Origin: Bacteroidia bacterium
GTDB taxonomy: Bacteria; Bacteroidota; Bacteroidia; B-17B0; Aurantibacillaceae
Direction of reading: 5' to 3'
Assembly (NCBI GenBank): GCA_026003255.1
Contig: BPGX01000007.1
Span: 96,947-160,946 of the forward strand
Length of the DNA stretch: 64,000 nt
The translations under genes were made by a program, and so were the position numbers. This document shows positions 48,365-56,354 of this stretch, one piece after another (the first letter of the stretch is position 1; the number at the start of each line of letters is the position of its first letter). Below the pieces are notes generated by a model that saw only the letters and a list, made by a program, of their open reading frames with translations, was not told where the DNA came from and ran no database searches.

Positions 48365-50829
48365 CGTCTTGAATTTAGGAAATTTAATCCAACTAAAATC
48401 ATTGAAATCGGTTTATTCAAAAATGGATAATATGCCATAGCATACTCCACTCTGAACACATAAAACAATTTATCAACCCCTGCACTCCATTCTACATAAT
48501 GATTTAAATAGTTATTATGTAAATAATGAATGGTTACTATTTCTTCTAACTTAAATTTTTTGAAAAAAGGAATTCTGCCCATTAATAATCCTCTCAAGTT
48601 ATATTCTGAATGTGCCTGCACAAAATAATCATTACTGCTATAATTGTAATAATTCAGTATCCTGAAAGCATTCCAATCATTCAACACTATTGTTTGATTC
48701 CCTGCAAAATGTTTGTAATCCATAAAATACATCTTTCTTGCATTCAAAAATTTTCCACCATTTATCTCCCATTTCAAATCTCCAAAATAATTTAATTCTA
48801 TTTTGCCCTTTATTCTGCCCTGTATCAAATCATAATCCACCATTGAGTTATCAAACGGCAATGCTTTTGTATATTCAAAATACAACACAGGATATTTATT
48901 TTTCCAAACATATTTCATATTAGGATAAGTGGTATATCGTTGTTTTATATTATACTTAATTTTAATATTAAAAATCATTGCTTGATGTGTTGGGAATGAA
49001 ATACTATCGTTGTAAGGAAACAAAGGATTATTAGAAGTAAAATAATTTTTCTTCTTAAACACATCAAGTGTTCTTGTATTTTTTAATGCACTTCTTTCTT
49101 CAAAACTGACATTGGATGTTATATAAAGACCATTTAAAATTTCCTGATGATAAAACCCATCAATAGATTTCTTCAAATATAATTTCAAATAATTTCTATA
49201 ATCCAACAAAGTATACGCAGTATTGACAATCTCTGAAATAGAATTTTCGTGGTTAAATGGCTCTACATAATATTGAACATTTATTCCATATCTTCTTGAA
49301 TTAAAAGGATTGTCCGCCCTTTTCCAGCTCGTTTTAAATCCAAACAACTGATTCGCCCAACCATATCGCATACTATTTTGCCATTCCCAATTTTTAGTTT
49401 CATCTGTATTTTCTTTTTTTAAGGATGTCTTCAAAGTTAGATTAACGCCTTCAATGGTATTATACTGAATTCCTGCATTCAAAAGTCCATCTATATTCCA
49501 ACTCAAATGTTTGCTTGTTTTTCTGTAATTGTATCCAAATACAATGTTTGAAAATTTAAACCGATTGTGCTCTTTATCAACAGAATCTAAATACCTTGGC
49601 GAATGTGTTACTTTTTCTATGCTATCTTTTTTGATATAATCTTTCTTTTCTTCTTCTGATAAAGGAATGGGACGAATAGCATTCCAATATACCGAATCGT
49701 TTTTTACAGCATCTTTTTCAAATCGTACGATTTCATTCTTAAAAAATTTTTTAGATAAAGTATCCCATTTATCAAACGAATATTCTGAAATAGACGCAAT
49801 AAAATATCCATTGCCTTTTATCCCAAACACATTGAAATTGAAAATATATTGTATAGAAACAGGAAAATATAGCGAATCACTTATTTTAGTATTCACTTGT
49901 TTTAACCACAAAGTATCAATAAAATTTAATTTCGCTTCTTTCGTAATATAAAAATCATAACTATGTACTCTCCACGAATTTTCTTCAATGTAAATATATC
50001 CTCTGAAACACGGCTCTGTTTTGGATTTTGGAATGACCTCAATTTTATTTATCATCTTTCCATCTTCAAAAAATGTTCCCTGCATTTTGTATTTGTAAAA
50101 TAAAAACGCATTATCGCTGATGGGAGAAATAAATGGACGATTAGTAATAAAATAAAAATCTAAATTATTTTCATAAATATTCTTTTGCATTGGAATATAT
50201 CTATTAAAAGAAAAACCCTTGCTTTGACCACTTACACGACTCGCTTTAATAATTTCTTTTTTCTTATCCGGCGGAACAAAATAATACGTGCTCTGTGTTT
50301 CTGAAAGATAAAAAATTCCTTTTTCATTATCATTCAACTTAACTTCCATTCCCATAATTTTTTCAGGTACATCATTTAATTTTTGCACTCCTTTGATGTA
50401 AACATCACATTGATAAGAAATTGAATTAATCTCTTTATTGTGTTGTTTGCGTTTTTTAATTGCATTCCGTATGACTTCATATGCTGGATCTTCTGTTGCT
50501 TTAATTTGCACTTCTTTTAAAGTTACTTCTTCCGGAAATAACGCAACGTTTACATTTATATTTTGATTTAAATGAACATTAATAATTTTTTTCTTAAAAC
50601 CAAGATATTGAATCACCAATTGATAATCGCCTTCCGGCAATTTTAATATAAATTCACCTTTGTCGTTTGCCGTTGTGCCTTTATTCGTATTTAATACACT
50701 AATTGATGCAAAAGGAAGCGGCTGTGATTTGTCATCGGTAACTTCACCAACTATTTCATAAAATCGTTCCTGTGCAAGAGAATAATTCCAAAAACACTGA
50801 ATAATTAATAGAAAAAAAATTTTTTTCAT
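48361..50829 (-). CDS. DUF5686 outer-membrane protein with carboxypeptidase-regulatory-like domain
   Basis: This 822-residue protein has a signal peptide (FFLLIIQCFWNYSLAQ). A CarboxypepD_reg-like domain follows (about 22-110: VGEVTDDKSQPLPFASISVL, NKGTTANDKGEFILKLPEGD). A long beta-rich DUF5686 region starts at EDPAYEVIRNAIKKRKQHN. The end looks like outer-membrane strands (EYAMAYYPFLNKPISMILVG L). It is TonB-receptor-like in its first domain but lacks a plug. An outer-membrane location is inferred. It is the first gene of the leftward unit DUF5686-DUF2079-acyltransferase-DUF3108. A TATATTTG box just before the ATG implies a nearly leaderless mRNA. Confidence 0.88.
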   Translation of the reverse strand: MKKIFFLLIIQCFWNYSLAQERFYEIVGEVTDDKSQPLPFASISVLNTNKGTTANDKGEFILKLPEGDYQLVIQYLGFKKKIINVHLNQNINVNVALFPEEVTLKEVQIKATEDPAYEVIRNAIKKRKQHNKEINSISYQCDVYIKGVQKLNDVPEKIMGMEVKLNDNEKGIFYLSETQSTYYFVPPDKKKEIIKASRVSGQSKGFSFNRYIPMQKNIYENNLDFYFITNRPFISPISDNAFLFYKYKMQGTFFEDGKMINKIEVIPKSKTEPCFRGYIYIEENSWRVHSYDFYITKEAKLNFIDTLWLKQVNTKISDSLYFPVSIQYIFNFNVFGIKGNGYFIASISEYSFDKWDTLSKKFFKNEIVRFEKDAVKNDSVYWNAIRPIPLSEEEKKDYIKKDSIEKVTHSPRYLDSVDKEHNRFKFSNIVFGYNYRKTSKHLSWNIDGLLNAGIQYNTIEGVNLTLKTSLKKENTDETKNWEWQNSMRYGWANQLFGFKTSWKRADNPFNSRRYGINVQYYVEPFNHENSISEIVNTAYTLLDYRNYLKLYLKKSIDGFYHQEILNGLYITSNVSFEERSALKNTRTLDVFKKKNYFTSNNPLFPYNDSISFPTHQAMIFNIKIKYNIKQRYTTYPNMKYVWKNKYPVLYFEYTKALPFDNSMVDYDLIQGRIKGKIELNYFGDLKWEINGGKFLNARKMYFMDYKHFAGNQTIVLNDWNAFRILNYYNYSSNDYFVQAHSEYNLRGLLMGRIPFFKKFKLEEIVTIHYLHNNYLNHYVEWSAGVDKLFYVFRVEYAMAYYPFLNKPISMILVGLNFLNSRR

Positions 50830-50844
50830 ACACGGACAAATATA
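50829..50844 (-). promoter_or_regulatory. -7-type box shared with rho
   Basis: The 16 bases here are identical to 1689-1704 before rho and, read leftward, contain TATATTTGTCCGTG. As a -7 element (50837-50844) it would place the transcript start within a few bases of the ATG at 50829. No clear TTG is found at the -33 position. Confidence 0.4.
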
Positions 50845-50883
50845 AAGAATGAAATTAGGTAAATTTATTGCGAATTTAAGATT

Positions 50884-51558
50884 ATGCTAAAACACTTATA
50901 CTTATTCTATATCATATTAATCTCTTTATTTGTTCAGGAATGTTCACATAAACACTATTGCACCACTTCTGATAACATTCAAAAAGAACATATTGTCATT
51001 CAACAACAACCCATTGACTCTTCAATTTATAAACACATCTTACCTTACAAAACCAAATTAGACAAAGATTTGAACATCATTATTGCAAATACTGATTTTC
51101 CTCTTGAAAAAGACAAAACCTGTAATAACCTTGCTCAACTCGTTTTTGAAAGTATGAAATTTTATGCCGATAGTTTTGTAAATCAAAATTATTTCATCCT
51201 CATCAATTATGGCGGATTAAGAGCCAACCTTCCTAAAGGCAATATCACCAAACGCAATATCTTTGAATTAATGCCTTTTGATAACAGCATTGTTATTCTT
51301 GAATTAAATGATAATCAACTCAACGAACTACTTCAAAAATCCCAATCCAATTCTAAACTATTAGTAAAATCAACATATCCCAATCACACCTCTCACATCC
51401 TTGTAACTTCCGATTATCTCTATCAAGGTGGCGATGATTGTACATTCCTCAAATCTGCCAAAAAACTAAATAATAAAACAATTTTCATTCGAGATGCCAT
51501 AATTCAATATTGCCAACATCAAAAAAAATTAAATATCTCTTGCTTTCACCAAAAATAA
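50884..51558 (+). CDS. 5'-nucleotidase C-terminal domain lipoprotein
   Basis: This 224-residue protein is equivalent to the substrate-binding C-terminal domain (5_nucleotid_C) of UshA-type 5'-nucleotidases. It begins with a hydrophobic stretch ending SLFVQECSHK, so Cys20 may be lipidated, although Glu at -1 is unusual for a lipobox. Family features are NLAQLVFESMKFYADSF, the conserved NYGGLRANLPKGNITKRNIF, MPFDNSIVILELNDNQL and YLYQGGDDCTF. It has no catalytic metal site; that is encoded by the next gene, 3 bp downstream. The two should act together in the periplasm. Confidence 0.88.
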   Translation: MLKHLYLFYIILISLFVQECSHKHYCTTSDNIQKEHIVIQQQPIDSSIYKHILPYKTKLDKDLNIIIANTDFPLEKDKTCNNLAQLVFESMKFYADSFVNQNYFILINYGGLRANLPKGNITKRNIFELMPFDNSIVILELNDNQLNELLQKSQSNSKLLVKSTYPNHTSHILVTSDYLYQGGDDCTFLKSAKKLNNKTIFIRDAIIQYCQHQKKLNISCFHQK

Positions 51559-51561
51559 ACT

Positions 51562-52491
51562 ATGAAAACATTTATAGACAGACGAACTTTTATCAAATAC
51601 TTTCTTGGAAGTGCTTATTTAATGAGCAATACTTCTTACCTTGCTCAAATCCTTGAAAAACAAGGTAAAACAAAAACATTAATCATTTTATACACCAACG
51701 ACCAGCACAGCAGAATCGAACCCTTTCCCGATAATGACCCTAAATACGCAGGATTAGGTGGTTTTGCTAAACGCAGTAAAATCATTCAACAAATCAGAAA
51801 GGACTACAACAACAATGTATTATTATTAGACGCAGGCGACATTTTTCAAGGCACACCTTATTTCAATTACTATCACGGAAAATTAGAATTTAAACTCATG
51901 AGTAAAATGGGCTACGACGCTTCTACTCTCGGAAATCATGATTTTGATTTAGGTATTGAAAACCTTGTAAAACAATTACCTCACGCAAGCTTTTCATTCA
52001 TCAATTGCAACTATGATTTTACAAACACAGCATTGCACAATAAAATATTACCTTACAAGATTATTATTAAAAATGGAATTAAAGTAGGTATAACGGGCGT
52101 TGGCATTGAGTTGGAAGGATTAGTACTGAAAGAAAATTATGGTGAAATAATTTATCACAATCCCATTGAAAAACTACAAAAGATGGAAGCATTTCTCAAA
52201 AAAGAGAAAAAATGCGACTACATTATTTGCTTAAGCCATTTAGGTTATCAATACAAAGAGGATAAAGTGAGTGATGTAATTCTCGCACAAAACTGTTATT
52301 ACACTGACTTAATTATTGGTGGACACACACACACATTTTTAGACAATCCCGTATCAATAAAAAACAAGAACAACTCTGAAACCCTTGTTTCACAAGTAGG
52401 TTGGGCAGGTATATGGTTGGGCAAATTAGTAATAAATTTTTCTGAATGCAACAAAAAAATTTTTCAAATACCTGAAAATCAGAAAGTTTAA
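51562..52491 (+). CDS. 5'-nucleotidase catalytic-domain metallophosphatase, Tat-exported
   Basis: This 309-residue calcineurin-like phosphoesterase corresponds to the N-terminal half of UshA. The metal-binding motifs are complete: YTNDQHSRIEP, LLDAGDIFQG, TLGNHDFDLG, CLSHLGY and GGHTHTF. The N-terminus MKTFIDRRTFIKYFLGSAYL is a twin-arginine signal, so export of the folded, metal-loaded protein is expected. It follows the C-terminal-domain gene by 3 bp, the reverse of the order in fused enzymes. Nucleotide scavenging is the inferred role. Confidence 0.9.
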   Translation: MKTFIDRRTFIKYFLGSAYLMSNTSYLAQILEKQGKTKTLIILYTNDQHSRIEPFPDNDPKYAGLGGFAKRSKIIQQIRKDYNNNVLLLDAGDIFQGTPYFNYYHGKLEFKLMSKMGYDASTLGNHDFDLGIENLVKQLPHASFSFINCNYDFTNTALHNKILPYKIIIKNGIKVGITGVGIELEGLVLKENYGEIIYHNPIEKLQKMEAFLKKEKKCDYIICLSHLGYQYKEDKVSDVILAQNCYYTDLIIGGHTHTFLDNPVSIKNKNNSETLVSQVGWAGIWLGKLVINFSECNKKIFQIPENQKV

Positions 52492-52529
52492 AATTTTTCA
52501 TCAATATGCTTTGTAGATTAAAAATTTTA

Positions 52530-52543
52530 TGCAAAACTTTGCA
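52530..52543. promoter_or_regulatory. 14-bp palindrome upstream of dnaA
   Basis: TGCAAAACTTTGCA is a perfect inverted repeat (6+2+6). It overlaps a possible -33 TTG (52539-52541), which is followed after 19 bases by TATTTTTA. It lies about 70 bp before the dnaA ATG and could be an operator. No DnaA-box cluster is present here. Confidence 0.35.
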
Positions 52544-52614
52544 GTACCAATTAAAAAATATATTTTTACTCTAAACAATAAAATTATCATTGTATCATTT
52601 GAAAAATATTAAAT

Positions 52615-54073
52615 ATGGCGGAGACAAAAAGCAGTGTAAAAAAACAAGCAGAAGAAGTTTGGAAAAAGTGTCTTGAATTTATCAAGCACAATGTGACTGA
52701 ACAAAACTTTAATACGTGGTTTAAACCCATCAAACCTGTTGAAATCAATGATAATAAATTATTAATTCAAGTGCCTTCAATGTTCTTTTATGAATACATT
52801 GAAGAAAATTACATTAGTTTGATAAAAAAAGCATTACAAATTACAATAGGAAAAGATGCTGTACTAAATTATCTAATTGACGTAGAAAAAAGTTCAAATG
52901 ACAATTCAAAAATCAAATTACCCAATGTTAGTGTCAATACAAAAAACCCACCTATCAATGTTACAAGTACTCAACAGCAAAATAAATTAAATCCTTTTGC
53001 CATCCCTGGAATCAAAAAGATTCAAATTGACTCACACTTAAATCCAAATTACAGTTTTGAAAATTTTGCCGAAGGTGAATGCAATCGTTTAGCACGCAGT
53101 GCTGCTTACGCCGTCGCAGAGAAATTAGGTCAAACAGCGTTTAATCCGCTATTTATTTATGGCGGTGTTGGTTTAGGTAAAACACACCTCGCACAAGCCA
53201 TCGGAATTGAAATTAAAAAACGTTACCCCCGATAAAATAGTATTATACGTCCCAACCGACCGCTTTATCTCTCAATTTACCGATGCTGTAAGAGAAAACA
53301 AGCAAAACGATTTTGTTCATTTTTATCAAATGGTTGACGTTCTCATTATTGACGATATTCAATTTCTTGCAGGAAAAGAAAAAACTCAAGAAACCTTCTT
53401 CCATATCTTCAACCATTTACATCAATTGGGCAAACAACTTGTTATTACTTCTGACCGTGCCCCTATTGATTTACCCGATATGATGGAACGTTTAATCTCT
53501 AGATTCAAATGGGGATTACAAGCAAACATCACGCCTCCCGATTACGAAACAAGAAAGAAAATTCTCGCCAAAAAAATTGAAATGGAAGGCATTCAAATCC
53601 CCGATGAAGTTATTTCATACATCGCACAAAGCATTACCACCAGCGTAAGAGAATTGGAAGGGGCACTCATTTCAATTATGGCGCATTCATCCATCAATAA
53701 ACGTCCTATAACGGTTGAATTGGCAAAAGAAATTGTAGATAAATTTGCTAAAAACGTCAACCGTGAAATAACAGTAGATATGATTCAAAAAATTGTTTGC
53801 GAATATTTCAAACTCAAACCAGAAGAACTCAAAGCAAAAACAAGAAGAAGAGAAATTGTTCAACCTCGCCAGATCATCATGTATTTTGCTAAAAAATATA
53901 CCAAGACCTCTTTACAAGCCATTGGTGCAATGTGTGGCGGGAAAGACCATTCTACCGTGCTTCACGCTTGCAGAAACATTGAAGATTTAAAACAAACGGA
54001 TAAACAAGTTCGTGCGTATGTAGAAGATATTGATAAAAAACTTAATCTGAGTATTTCTACAAAACCGCTTTAA
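52615..54073 (+). CDS. dnaA: Chromosomal replication initiator DnaA (one frameshift)
   Basis: DnaA opens the origin. Repaired, the protein has about 485 residues. Domain I (about 1-85) has the typical NFNTWFKPIKPVEI, and a variable linker lies at about 95-140. The AAA+ domain has Walker A GGVGLGKTHLA (residue 183 onward), Walker B VLIIDDIQFLAGKEKTQETF and sensor/arginine-finger segments (TSDRAPIDLPDMMERLISRF). Domain IV carries the DNA-binding signature CGGKDHSTVLHACRNIEDL. The frame breaks at about 53226-53230, where TACCCCCGAT should have four C; removing one C gives the expected RYPDKIVLYVPTDRF. As the gene is essential, a sequence error is the likely cause. Confidence 0.93.
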
Positions 54074-54123
54074 AATCTTTTGAAGCATCATTTAAACTCT
54101 TCTTGCTATTCTTCATTTCTACG

Positions 54124-55422
54124 ATGTTTAAAAATACATTTCGTGATTTAATTAAAAATATTGGCCTATTAAATTGGTTATTAAAAGAAGCATTCATTCT
54201 TTCAAGACAATCTTTAATTTCTAACAAACTTCGTTCTTTTTTGAGTTTATTAGGTGTTTCTATCGGAATTTTTTCAGTTATTCTAGTATTTACTTTCATT
54301 GATGGACTGGAACGAAGCATTCGGGATAGTGTACAAAGTATTGGTGGAAATGTAATTTATATTCAAAAATGGCCATGGGCTTTTGGTGAAGATTATCCCT
54401 GGTGGAAGTATCTCGAAAGACCATTACCTAAATTTGAAGAATGGGCAGAATTAAAAAAGATACTGGATGAAGACAAATATTCTGTTACTTATTGTGTAAA
54501 TGTTTTTTCAAGGTCTCCAATACGATATAACAAAAATACAATTTCTGAATTCAGAATTATTGGATGTACGTATGAATATGCCAGCGTAAGAGGATTAAAC
54601 TTATTATGCGGACGCTATTTTTCTAACTCTGAATTCAATCAAGGAAAGAATGTTATTATTATTGGTCATACAATAGCCAAAAATTTATTTGGAAGTCCTG
54701 AATTAGCCGTCAATCAAGAGATTGTATACAATGGAAAAAAACTAAGAATTATCGGTGTTATTCAAAAAGAAGGTAAAAATATCTTTAACTCCAGTTTGGA
54801 TGAAATAGTGTTAATGCCCTATTTATTTACCTCTAAATTTTTGAGTGTAAAAAGTGAAAATGCTAATCCTTTCATCGCTGTAAAACCATTGTTAGAGAAT
54901 ATCGACGAAACAGAACTACTCAGTACTTTAAAATTTCAAATGAGAAAAATTCGGCGACTAAAACCAAACGAAGAAGATAATTTTGCCTTAAATCAAAGCT
55001 CTTTAATTGAAAAAAATACAGAAGGACTATTTACCGTCTTATCTCTTGCAGGATGGATTATCGGTGGATTCTCAATTTTAGTTGCTGGCTTTGGAATTGC
55101 TAATATCATGTTCGTTTCTGTAAAAGAAAGAGTGCCTATTATTGGAATACAAAAAGCATTAGGAGCTACTAAAGTATTTATACTCTTACAATTCTTAATA
55201 GAATCCATTATCCTAACTATTTTAGGCGGTAGTATTGGACTCATTATTACTTATATTACAATATACTTTATTCAACCTTATATTGACTTGAATATCCGAC
55301 TTTCTGCCGATAATATCTTATTGGCTATTAATATATCTGTTTTGATTGGAATTATCAGTGGTTTTATCCCTGCCTATTCTGCTTCACAATTAGACCCTGT
55401 TGAATCGATGCGAGAAGCATAA
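54124..55422 (+). CDS. MacB-like ABC transporter permease
   Basis: This 432-residue permease has a first helix near residues 37-60 (FLSLLGVSIGIFSVILVFTF), a large periplasmic MacB core domain (about 65-305), and three C-terminal helices of the FtsX domain. The typical text is GIANIMFVSVKERVPIIGIQ, KALGATKVFILLQFLIE and the ending PAYSASQLDPVESMREA. Such permeases couple an ATPase in the cytoplasm to lipoprotein or peptide handling outside. No ATPase gene is adjacent. ATG 54124 is used; the longer frame starts with a TTG. The start is 50 bp after dnaA. Confidence 0.92.
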   Translation: MFKNTFRDLIKNIGLLNWLLKEAFILSRQSLISNKLRSFLSLLGVSIGIFSVILVFTFIDGLERSIRDSVQSIGGNVIYIQKWPWAFGEDYPWWKYLERPLPKFEEWAELKKILDEDKYSVTYCVNVFSRSPIRYNKNTISEFRIIGCTYEYASVRGLNLLCGRYFSNSEFNQGKNVIIIGHTIAKNLFGSPELAVNQEIVYNGKKLRIIGVIQKEGKNIFNSSLDEIVLMPYLFTSKFLSVKSENANPFIAVKPLLENIDETELLSTLKFQMRKIRRLKPNEEDNFALNQSSLIEKNTEGLFTVLSLAGWIIGGFSILVAGFGIANIMFVSVKERVPIIGIQKALGATKVFILLQFLIESIILTILGGSIGLIITYITIYFIQPYIDLNIRLSADNILLAINISVLIGIISGFIPAYSASQLDPVESMREA

Positions 55423-55515
55423 CTTAATTTACGCTATCCTACTTTCCAATCATCATTGTATAACTTTCAAAATCAATGTCATCCCATCCACTTATGAAAA
55501 ATTCGATCTCTATTT

Positions 55516-55710
55516 AGTAACTCATAACTCAAATCTCATAACTTTTAACTCACAACTCTTAACTCAAAACTATCTATGAAACACATAGGCACATAGAAAT
55601 TACAACATAGAACACATAGATTTCAAAACTATGTTTTCTATGTCGTTTTCTATGTCCTCTATAAATCTATGTGGTAAAAAATAACTAAAAAAACTCACAA
55701 CTCATAACTG
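55516..55710. repeat. ACTCATAACTC tract and palindromic repeat family 2 (copy 2)
   Basis: The 375-bp gap before rsfS holds no gene. Positions 55516-55570 are a run of TAACTCATAACTCAAATCTC-type units. From 55575 the family 2 element follows, with ATGAAACACATAGGCACATA and CATAGAACACATAG in the left arm and TCTATGTCCTCTATAA and ATCTATGTGG in the right. Another ACTCAC tract closes it. It matches 44544-44664. Confidence 0.75.
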
Positions 55711-55797
55711 CTAAAAATGTATAAACAAAATGTAAATTATACTACCAAACTATAAATATATTACTTTTGCACACTCTTCTTAATTAAAGAAAACAAA

Positions 55798-56331
55798 ATG
55801 GCTAAGAAATCCACACAAACAAAATCTAAAAAAAATACTTCAAAAACTAAAACAACAAAAAACAATAAACCTAAATCCACATCCACGACTAAAAAAGCAC
55901 AGCCAGCCAAAAAAGTTGCAAAAAAAACTGCAACTCCAATTTCCAAAGAAAAGAAAAAAATTAAACTCTCTAACACCTTACGAGACAAAGAATTAGTTGA
56001 CATCATTGTAAAAGGCATGCAAGAAAAAAAAGCCAATAACATCACTATTTTAGATTTAAAAAACATCGAAAATAGTTTTTGTAATTACTTTGTCATTTGC
56101 GAAGCTGAAAGCAAACCACAACTTCAAACCATCACGGACTCTGTGGAAGAATTTACCACCAAAAAACTAAATATTAGACCGCATCACGTAGAAGGTCTTC
56201 AAAATGCTGAATGGATATTATTAGATTATCTCACCGTGGTAGCCCATATTTTTAGAAGTGATGTCAGAAATTATTACCAACTCGAACAATTATGGGCAGA
56301 TGCCACTATCCAACATATCAATAACAATTAA
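55798..56331 (+). CDS. rsfS: Ribosomal silencing factor RsfS with Lys-rich N-terminal extension
   Basis: RsfS binds L14 and blocks joining of the ribosomal subunits when nutrients are short. The RsfS domain occupies about residues 60-175: ELVDIIVKGMQEKKANNITI, the conserved FCNYFVICEAESKPQ, HHVEGLQNAEWILLDYLTVV and AHIFRSDVRNYYQLEQLW. Before it are about 58 residues made almost only of Lys, Thr, Ser, Ala and Pro (histone H1-like), absent from the usual protein of about 120 residues. That tail may bind RNA; this is inference. TACTTTTG about 20-30 bp upstream may be its -7 element. ftsH follows after 23 bp. Confidence 0.93.
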   Translation: MAKKSTQTKSKKNTSKTKTTKNNKPKSTSTTKKAQPAKKVAKKTATPISKEKKKIKLSNTLRDKELVDIIVKGMQEKKANNITILDLKNIENSFCNYFVICEAESKPQLQTITDSVEEFTTKKLNIRPHHVEGLQNAEWILLDYLTVVAHIFRSDVRNYYQLEQLWADATIQHINNN

Positions 56332-56354
56332 TCTATTTTAAAAATCACTTTTCT

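Noticed and set aside
52492..52614. Replication origin next to dnaA
   Set aside because: No cluster of DnaA boxes or AT-rich 13-mers was seen; only a palindrome and promoter-like elements.
55761..56066. 101-residue hydrophobic open frame on the minus strand
   Set aside because: It is the complement of the Lys-rich tail of rsfS, which yields Phe/Leu/Val codons by chance.
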